Below are positions 5,977 to 10,438 of a DNA stretch of 10,438 nt, one piece after another; positions within the stretch are counted from its first letter, which is position 1; each line of letters starts with the position of its first letter. The notes under the pieces were generated by a model. That model did not search any database, was not told the origin of the DNA, and saw only the letters and a list, made by a program, of their open reading frames with translations. The stretch comes from Thermoplasmata archaeon (GTDB lineage Archaea > Thermoplasmatota > SW-10-69-26), in the NCBI GenBank assembly GCA_003561665.1, contig PWVY01000296.1:1-10438 (forward strand), read 5' to 3'. Position numbers and translations under genes: made by a program.

Positions 5977-7554
5977 CTAGATGACGGTGCCGTGTTTCTT
6001 GTCAGGGAGGGGGAAGTCCTTGTCTTCGTAGGTTTCCAAGCGCGTGATCAACTCGTCGCGAAGGTGCGTGGGGGGCGTGATCTGGTCGACGACGAGATCG
6101 TCAGCCATGACGGTGACGTCGACGTCTTCGCGGTACTCGGCGCGCTTTTCTTCCACGAAGCGTGCGCGTTCGTCTTCGTCCTCGATGGCGTCGATCTTGC
6201 GCCGGAACACGGCGTTGACGGCGGCTTCGGGGCCCATGACGGCGATCTCCGCGGTGGGGAGGGCGAGCAAGGCTTCGGGTTCGTAGGCGAGCCCGCACAT
6301 GGCGTAGAGCCCTGCCCCGTAGCTTCGTCGTACGACGACGGGGAGCTTGGGCACGGTGGCGGTGCTGGTGGCGTAGATGAACTTCTTGCCTCGTTTGAGG
6401 ATGCCTTTCTTCTCGACGTCTTTGCCCACCATGAACCCGGGCGTATCGCACAGGTAGATGAGCGGGATGTTGAACGCGTCGCACGTGGTGATGAACTCGG
6501 CGGCTTTGTCGGCGCTTTCGGGGAAGATGGCGCCGGCTTTGTGCGCGGCGTTGTTGGCGATGATGCCCACAGGGCGCCCGTCCAGGCGGGCCCATGCGGT
6601 GGTCAGTTCTGGGGCGTACTGGGGGCTTAGTTCGAGGATGCTGTCCGCGTCGACGAGGGCGCGGATCACGTCCCGGATATCGAAGGGCGCGTTGGGGTCC
6701 TCGGGCACGATGCTTTGGATGCGGCTGGGGTTCGTTTCGGGTTCGCGGGGTTCGTACCGTGGGGGTTGCTTGTGGCAGTTGTCGGGCAGGTAGCTGAGGG
6801 CTTTAGCGGCAAGCAGCGCGGCGTGTTCTTCGTTCTTGGCGACGAGGTGGCAGCTGCCGCTTTCTTGCATGTGGATGTCGACGCCGCCAAGTTCGTCCAT
6901 GCTGACTTCTTCCCCGGTGACCATCTTGACCATGCGGGGGCTGGCGATGCACATGGCGCTCATGCCTTCGACCATGATGGTGACATCGCAGAAGACGGGG
7001 GTGTAGGCGGCGCCGGCGACGCAGGGGCCGTAGAGGACAGCGATCTGGGGGATCTTGCCGCTGAGGATCGAGTGGTTGTAGAAGTATTTGCCAATGCCGT
7101 TCTTCTGGGCGAAGAACCCGCTTTGGTCGGTGATGCGGGCGCCGCTGCTGTCGACGAGGTAGAGCATGGGTTTCCCGGCGCGCAGGGCGCGTTCTTGGGT
7201 GCGTAGGAATTTCTCAACGCCTTTGCTGGCCATGCTGCCGGCTTTCACGGTGTAGTCGTTGGCTTGGAAGAACACTTTGCGATCGTCGAGCGTGCCTACG
7301 CCCGTGATCATGCCATCCGCGGGGAGTTGGTCCTCGGAGAGGTAGTTGGCGAAGAGGCCTTCCTCGGTGTCTGGCCCGTCGGGGAAGAAGAGGCGAAGCC
7401 GTTCGCGGACGAAGAGCTTCTCGGCGTCCTTGAGGCGATCTTTGTACTTCTTGGGACCGCCTTCGTGAACCTCGCTGATGGCGTTGAGGAGCTCCTTCTC
7501 CGTGTCGATGCTCTTGTCCGCGTCGTCTCCGTTGGCGGACGGCTTGCTGGGCAT
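5977..7554 (-). CDS. Acyl-CoA carboxylase, carboxyltransferase (beta) subunit
   Basis: Moves CO2 from carboxybiotin to an acyl-CoA (propionyl-, acetyl- or methylcrotonyl-CoA). The 525-residue length is right for a two-domain crotonase-fold carboxyltransferase. N-domain: RERLRLFFPDG (50–60), DSSGARI (135–141), GPCVAGAAY (176–184, oxyanion-hole loop), VTGEEVSMDELGG (212–224). C-domain: FPESADKAAEF, CDTPGFMVG, RRSYGAGLYAMCG and IAVMGPEAAVNAVF. The C-domain motifs look closer to methylcrotonyl/acetyl-type enzymes than to classic PccB, so the substrate is open. Neither biotin carboxylase nor biotin carrier gene is in the window. The start ATG at 7554 is preceded by GATGAGG four bases upstream; a TATA-like stretch about 26 bp upstream could alternatively make the transcript leaderless. 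CoA metabolism links it to the nearby MaoC–CitE run. Confidence 0.92.
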   Translation of the reverse strand: MPSKPSANGDDADKSIDTEKELLNAISEVHEGGPKKYKDRLKDAEKLFVRERLRLFFPDGPDTEEGLFANYLSEDQLPADGMITGVGTLDDRKVFFQANDYTVKAGSMASKGVEKFLRTQERALRAGKPMLYLVDSSGARITDQSGFFAQKNGIGKYFYNHSILSGKIPQIAVLYGPCVAGAAYTPVFCDVTIMVEGMSAMCIASPRMVKMVTGEEVSMDELGGVDIHMQESGSCHLVAKNEEHAALLAAKALSYLPDNCHKQPPRYEPREPETNPSRIQSIVPEDPNAPFDIRDVIRALVDADSILELSPQYAPELTTAWARLDGRPVGIIANNAAHKAGAIFPESADKAAEFITTCDAFNIPLIYLCDTPGFMVGKDVEKKGILKRGKKFIYATSTATVPKLPVVVRRSYGAGLYAMCGLAYEPEALLALPTAEIAVMGPEAAVNAVFRRKIDAIEDEDERARFVEEKRAEYREDVDVTVMADDLVVDQITPPTHLRDELITRLETYEDKDFPLPDKKHGTVI

Positions 7555-7576
7555 GAGGCCTCATCGGGGATGGGGT

Positions 7577-7609
7577 AGAAAAGCGGGCCGGTCGACCGGG
7601 GTCACGTGA
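7577..7609 (-). promoter_or_regulatory. Putative promoter and palindromes upstream of the carboxylase gene
   Basis: CTTTTCTA (7584–7577, minus strand) is TATA-like and lies about 26 bp before the ATG. Immediately upstream sit a perfect 12-bp palindrome CCGGTCGACCGG (7588–7599) and an 8-bp palindrome TCACGTGA (7602–7609), positions where a transcription regulator could act. Palindromes of this size arise by chance a few times per 10 kb, so support comes only from position. The rest of the 141-bp gap shows a GCCG/CGGC hairpin near 7611–7624 and no RNA gene. Confidence 0.35.
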
Positions 7610-7695
7610 GCCGATTCGACGGCTTGGACCAGGGCAGGATTGATCCACTGATCGAGGGGCGGTTCGGTCCGCGTAGGGTGGGTGTTGGCGGGCCG

Positions 7696-8457
7696 TTATG
7701 CGTCGAACCCGGGTTTGTCTTTCACCTTCGGGTGGGGGACGGGGGGCGCGTCGTGGGGTTCCTCGAAGTAGTCCTGCATGACGCGTACGCTTTCGCGTTC
7801 GCGCCGGTTGCGTTCTTCCTTGGTGATCTCTTCGACGCCCGTGGGCACGTCTCGGTCGCGGAGGGTGAAGTACCCTTTGGGGGCGACCCAGTCGTGGAAG
7901 AAGTCGGGGTCGGCGTCTTCGATGAGCGTGATAGCGGTGGTCGCGCCGTGTCCGGCGCTTACGATGGCTTGGTGGTACTTTTTGGCCATGCGGCCGGCGG
8001 CGTAGAGCCCGTCGATGGGGGTTCGTCCGTCTTCGTCCGTTTCGAGGTACGTTTTGGATCCTTCTTGCGTGAGGGGTGGATCGAGGGGGTCCAGGTAGGT
8101 GGGGCTGTCTTTGCTTGCCGCCACAAGGCGTTGGGCGTGGTAGGTCCCCTCGTCGGTTTCCACTTGGAAGCCTTCCTCGGTTCGTGTGACGCGTTGGGCG
8201 CGGGCTTGTTCAAGCGTGGCCCCGTTGCGTTGGGCTTGATCTTCGATCATGTTGACGAGAAGCCGGGGGTTCACGCCGGCGGGGAAGCCTGGGTAGTTCT
8301 CGAGGATCGCGTTGCGTTTGACAAGGCTTGCGCCATGGTTGAGCACGAGCGTGGAGATCTCCGCGCGGGCGGTGAAGATCGAGCAGGTGAGCCCGGCGAT
8401 CCCGCCGCCGATGATGATCGCATCCCATGCGTCGTTCGTTGTCGCGTCGTCAGCCAT
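7696..8457 (-). CDS. Compact thioredoxin-reductase-like FAD-dependent oxidoreductase
   Basis: A 253-residue flavoprotein. The N-terminal FAD-binding Rossmann motif IIIGGGIAGL (14–23) is followed by ENYPGFP (53–59), a thioredoxin-reductase-family landmark, and the second FAD motif GLYAAGR (150–156) leads into HQAIVSAGHGA. The NADPH-binding domain that normally sits between these two motifs, and the redox CxxC, are both absent, so it cannot be an ordinary thioredoxin reductase. The charged tail HDWVAPKGYFT…EERNRRERES matches, from memory, an uncharacterised family common in haloarchaea. The frame is open to a GTG at 8523 overlapping the hepT stop, but ATG 8457 directly precedes the Rossmann strand, so it is preferred. 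Electron donor and substrate are unknown. It lies downstream of the toxin–antitoxin pair by 62 bp. Confidence 0.8.
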   Translation of the reverse strand: MADDATTNDAWDAIIIGGGIAGLTCSIFTARAEISTLVLNHGASLVKRNAILENYPGFPAGVNPRLLVNMIEDQAQRNGATLEQARAQRVTRTEEGFQVETDEGTYHAQRLVAASKDSPTYLDPLDPPLTQEGSKTYLETDEDGRTPIDGLYAAGRMAKKYHQAIVSAGHGATTAITLIEDADPDFFHDWVAPKGYFTLRDRDVPTGVEEITKEERNRRERESVRVMQDYFEEPHDAPPVPHPKVKDKPGFDA

Positions 8458-8519
8458 GGTGGCCCTGCGAGATGGAGTCGTGTACGTGAGGTTTGCGGCG
8501 GTTGCGCGTTGGATCCCGG

Positions 8520-8927
8520 TCACTTCTTGGTGGCGTCGTCCACGTACTTGGCCACGCTCGTCGTGAATCGCTGGAAGTCATCAAGCTCGTCCAGGAGCGC
8601 TTCGAGCCGCTCGACGCTCACGTTCACGTAATCGTGGACCAGGATGTTACGGAGACCTGCGATACCTTCGAACGATGTTGCAAAATCGGGTTCCAGGACG
8701 CCCTTGTCCCCCAAGACTCGAATCACGTCACGGTAGCTTCGAGCTTTGGGCCAATCTTCCTGACTGATGAGCATCTCGCCGATGTCGAGCACGCATTCTG
8801 CTGCGAGTTGGAAGTACCTCTCAAGCGCTCCTTTCACGTAGGGATCCTCAAAATCACGCCCGCGGAGGCCTTGAAGCAGCCTCACATACTCGTTAAGCTG
8901 GTTGATACGCTGCGGGATCGAGGTCAT
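8520..8927 (-). CDS. hepT: HepT-like HEPN RNase toxin of a type VII toxin–antitoxin pair
   Basis: A 135-residue all-helical protein of the HepT (DUF86) family. ERYFQLAAECVLDIG (36–50) is the family's core helix, and RNILVHDY (93–100) is the Rx4HxY active site with Arg93, His98 and Tyr100. HEPN toxins of this group cleave RNA as dimers; in the characterised bacterial system the partner MntA adenylylates the tyrosine of this motif and silences the toxin. All three key residues are intact, so the toxin is probably functional. The ATG overlaps the mntA stop as ATGA, with GGAG seven bases upstream, so the two are translated together, antidote first. Confidence 0.92.
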   Translation of the reverse strand: MTSIPQRINQLNEYVRLLQGLRGRDFEDPYVKGALERYFQLAAECVLDIGEMLISQEDWPKARSYRDVIRVLGDKGVLEPDFATSFEGIAGLRNILVHDYVNVSVERLEALLDELDDFQRFTTSVAKYVDDATKK

Positions 8928-9334
8928 GACGAGGCTCCTTGCTTGTACCGTTCAACAGCTTCCTTCTCCCAACGTTCCTCGTAGTATCGCCGATCATGAT
9001 ACGCGGATTGGATGCGAGCCTCGAGCTGGACTCTATGCTCGGGGTGTTCATCAAGAATCCGCTTGCCTTGGATTGCTTCGAAAGCAATCCCGGGGGGGGC
9101 TTCATCGAGGAGGAGGACATCCGCATGGTCCGTTTGGAACACGGCGGCCGCTCGCAAAGAGACTTGTCCTCGTAGTTTAAGACGTTCCTCTCCGCTCACG
9201 GTAGCGTCCGGTACGATCGCGAGGTCGACATCTGAGAGGGGGGTGGTCTCGTCTCGCGCTTGGGAGCCGAAGATGTACACGGTTCGGAGAGGAAGATCGT
9301 CAAGTTCCTCAAGGAAGCGGTCAACGCGACTCAT
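8924..9334 (-). CDS. mntA: MntA-like nucleotidyltransferase antitoxin
   Basis: A 136-residue minimal nucleotidyltransferase. The signature G-S-x10-D-x-D is exact: Gly23, Ser24, Asp35 and Asp37 (in SDVDLAIV), with the third metal-binding Asp72 in HADVLLLD. It uses ATP to AMPylate HepT. The frame is open to a GTG at 9418, but the ATG at 9334 is preferred: it gives the family length, and a TATA box (9359–9364) centred 27 bp upstream marks a leaderless transcript. Codons here (frequent CTT, CGA, GTA, CTA) look less C/G-biased than in the kinase gene next door, suggesting a different origin; this was judged by eye. Confidence 0.92.
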   Translation of the reverse strand: MSRVDRFLEELDDLPLRTVYIFGSQARDETTPLSDVDLAIVPDATVSGEERLKLRGQVSLRAAAVFQTDHADVLLLDEAPPGIAFEAIQGKRILDEHPEHRVQLEARIQSAYHDRRYYEERWEKEAVERYKQGASS

Positions 9335-9345
9335 CAACGGGGAAA

Positions 9346-9364
9346 AGGGACCGTTCCCTAAAAA
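9346..9364 (-). promoter_or_regulatory. Leaderless promoter of mntA–hepT with overlapping inverted repeat
   Basis: On the minus strand TTTTTA (9364–9359) is centred 27 bp before ATG 9334, the spacing expected when transcription starts at the start codon; no SD is present. AGGGA ACGG TCCCT (9359–9346), an inverted repeat with five-base arms, lies between the TATA box and the start, where a bound repressor would block initiation. Confidence 0.55.
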
Positions 9365-9370
9365 CAGGCC

Positions 9371-9411
9371 GGCTTGATAGGGTCCAGGGCTTGGGGCTTG
9401 GGTTTGATAGG
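9371..9411. repeat. Pair of 11-bp direct repeats upstream of mntA
   Basis: GGCTTGATAGG (9371–9381) and GGTTTGATAGG (9401–9411) match at 10 of 11 bases and start exactly 30 bp apart, close to three helical turns. They lie just upstream of the mntA TATA box, between it and the histidine kinase stop. Additional GGCTTG copies occur at 9388 and 9395, so slippage of a simple repeat is an alternative to a regulator site. Confidence 0.5.
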
Positions 9412-9414
9412 ATC

Positions 9415-10438
9415 TCACGCATCGGGGTCAGGGAGCGTGAAGTGGAACGTGGACCCTTGCCCGGGTGTGGATTCGACGCCGATGGTGCCTTCGTGGCGTT
9501 CGATGATGCGTTTGCAAAGGGAAAGCCCGATGCCGTCCCCTGGGGTTTGGGGCGCGTTGGTTCCGCGTTGGAACATGGTGAAGATGCGCTCTTGCTCGGC
9601 TATGGGGATCCCGATGCCGTCGTCTTGAACCTCGATGCGGTGACCGTCGGCGGTCTTCGTCGAGGTGATCGTGACGCAAGGTGCACCCATTTTTGTGTAC
9701 GTGATGGCGTTGGCGATGAGGTTTTGGAAGAGCATCATGAGTTGGTTTTTGTCTCCATGGATGCGGGGAAGGGCCTCGTGTTCGATTTTTGTGTTCGTTT
9801 CTTGGATGCGTTCGTTGAGGTTGTCTTTGGCTCCTTGGAGGGCTTCTTCAAGGGGGAAGGTTTCGAAGGAGGCGTTGCGGTCGACGCGGCTGTATTTGAG
9901 GAGGCCTTGGATCATGCCATCGAGCCGCTGGGCGGCGTCTTTTGCGTGTTGGAGGAAGTCTTGAACGTCCTCGTCGAGGGTGCCTTCGGTGCGGCGTTCG
10001 ATCAGGCCTAGGTGCCCGGAGATCACGCGTAGGGGTTCTCGAGCGTCGTGGCTGATGGCGTCGGCGAACCGTTGGAGGGCTTGGTTGGATCGTTCTAGTT
10101 CGAGGGTTCTTTTTTGCAGTTGCTCGCGTGCTTCCTCAAGGTCTTGGGCGAGGTGTTGGTAGGTGTCTTTCGCGACGGTTTGTCGGGCTGCGACGATGCT
10201 GAGGAGCGATCCGAGGGCTGCGAGGAGGAAGATGAACCCGATGCGGATGCTGGCGTCCCCGAAGTTGGGGAGAAGGGCCCCGGTGGTTTGCAAAAGCGCT
10301 GCGTATCCGCCGGCGTGGATGAGGGCCCCGGCGAGGGTTTCCCAGGGACCATAGCGGAAGCTGAAACCGACGACGCTAGCGTACAGGAGGGGATAGTAGG
10401 GGCTTTGGAACGAGCCGGTTGCGTAGAGGAAGGCCAGC
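9415..10438 (-). CDS. Membrane sensor histidine kinase (5' end outside the window)
   Basis: The frame is open to the right edge (340 residues visible); the TTG at 10293 is internal and not the start. The visible N-terminal part is hydrophobic with about three membrane segments (roughly residues 14–28, 33–50 and 64–84), including SPYYPLLYASVVGF, so more membrane helices probably lie outside the window. A coiled-coil linker (about 90–122) leads to the H-box FADAISHDAREPLR with phospho-acceptor His130. The ATPase domain has an N-box QNLIANAITY (Asn239/Asn243), G1 DDGIGIP (272–278), an F-box FTMFQRG and G2 GDGIGLSL (300–307). All catalytic motifs are intact. No response regulator is visible in the window; the signal sensed is unknown. 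It ends 80 bp before mntA. Confidence 0.92.
   Translation of the reverse strand, partial: LAFLYATGSFQSPYYPLLYASVVGFSFRYGPWETLAGALIHAGGYAALLQTTGALLPNFGDASIRIGFIFLLAALGSLLSIVAARQTVAKDTYQHLAQDLEEAREQLQKRTLELERSNQALQRFADAISHDAREPLRVISGHLGLIERRTEGTLDEDVQDFLQHAKDAAQRLDGMIQGLLKYSRVDRNASFETFPLEEALQGAKDNLNERIQETNTKIEHEALPRIHGDKNQLMMLFQNLIANAITYTKMGAPCVTITSTKTADGHRIEVQDDGIGIPIAEQERIFTMFQRGTNAPQTPGDGIGLSLCKRIIERHEGTIGVESTPGQGSTFHFTLPDPDA

Noticed and set aside
7555..7566. CCGATGAGGCC just before the carboxylase start, the same 11-mer as in the L7Ae leader kink-turn
   Set aside because: No opposing GA with matching stems is present nearby, so no kink-turn forms; GATGAGG here is better read as a ribosome binding site.
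8458..8523. GTG start at 8523 for the FAD oxidoreductase, overlapping the hepT stop
   Set aside because: The coupling geometry is tempting, but there is no SD and the extra 22 residues precede a normal family start at ATG 8457. I keep it only as a possible alternative.
7606..8631. Plus-strand frame of 341 codons opposite the FAD oxidoreductase
   Set aside because: Antisense to a clear flavoprotein, with no recognisable motif and no SD; it is a compositional shadow.
1..10438. CRISPR arrays, tRNA or rRNA genes, insertion sequences
   Set aside because: No regular spaced repeats, no T-arm/acceptor combination in any gap, and no transposase or terminal repeats were seen; all gaps are under 160 bp.

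Overview
The window is almost certainly archaeal. It carries the archaeal gene string rpl7ae–rps28e–rpl24e–ndk, with strong Shine-Dalgarno (SD) sequences of the GGAGGTGAT type and TATA-like boxes about 26 bp upstream of several starts. The DNA is GC-rich, and codons prefer C or G at third positions. The proteins are moderately acidic but lack the extreme acidity of salt-in haloarchaea. L7Ae reads to me as Thermoplasmatota-like, while the FAD oxidoreductase resembles a family I know from haloarchaea. I therefore place it only as Euryarchaeota in the broad sense.

Layout: every gene except the first lies on the minus strand, so it is read here from right to left. Genes, in transcription order: a membrane sensor histidine kinase running off the right edge (10438–9415); a MntA/HepT type VII toxin–antitoxin pair (9334–8520); a compact FAD oxidoreductase (8457–7696); an acyl-CoA carboxylase carboxyltransferase subunit (7554–5977); a secreted trypsin-like protease (5904–4870); a tight three-gene run of MaoC hydratase, CitE-type lyase and membrane-anchored lipase/esterase (4769–2542); and the ribosomal operon ending in ndk (2387–1144). 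A YbdK/GCS2 carboxylate–amine ligase (1–1103, plus strand, 5' end missing) converges on ndk.

The most interesting non-coding signal is a kink-turn at 2426–2460 in the leader of the L7Ae gene. It has the Kt-7 layout: C-stem, three-nucleotide bulge, tandem G·A pairs, NC-stem. L7Ae is the archaeal kink-turn-binding protein, so this looks like a translational feedback element. A TATA-like box at 2483–2491 would start the transcript right at the 5' edge of the kink-turn.

The MaoC, CitE and carboxylase genes can be joined into one route: an unsaturated C5-dicarboxylyl-CoA is hydrated, cleaved to glyoxylate plus propionyl-CoA (or to pyruvate plus acetyl-CoA), and the acyl-CoA is then carboxylated. 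This is inferred from families and proximity only. The toxin–antitoxin pair has its own leaderless promoter with repeats upstream, and its codon use looks less biased than its neighbours', as expected of an acquired module.
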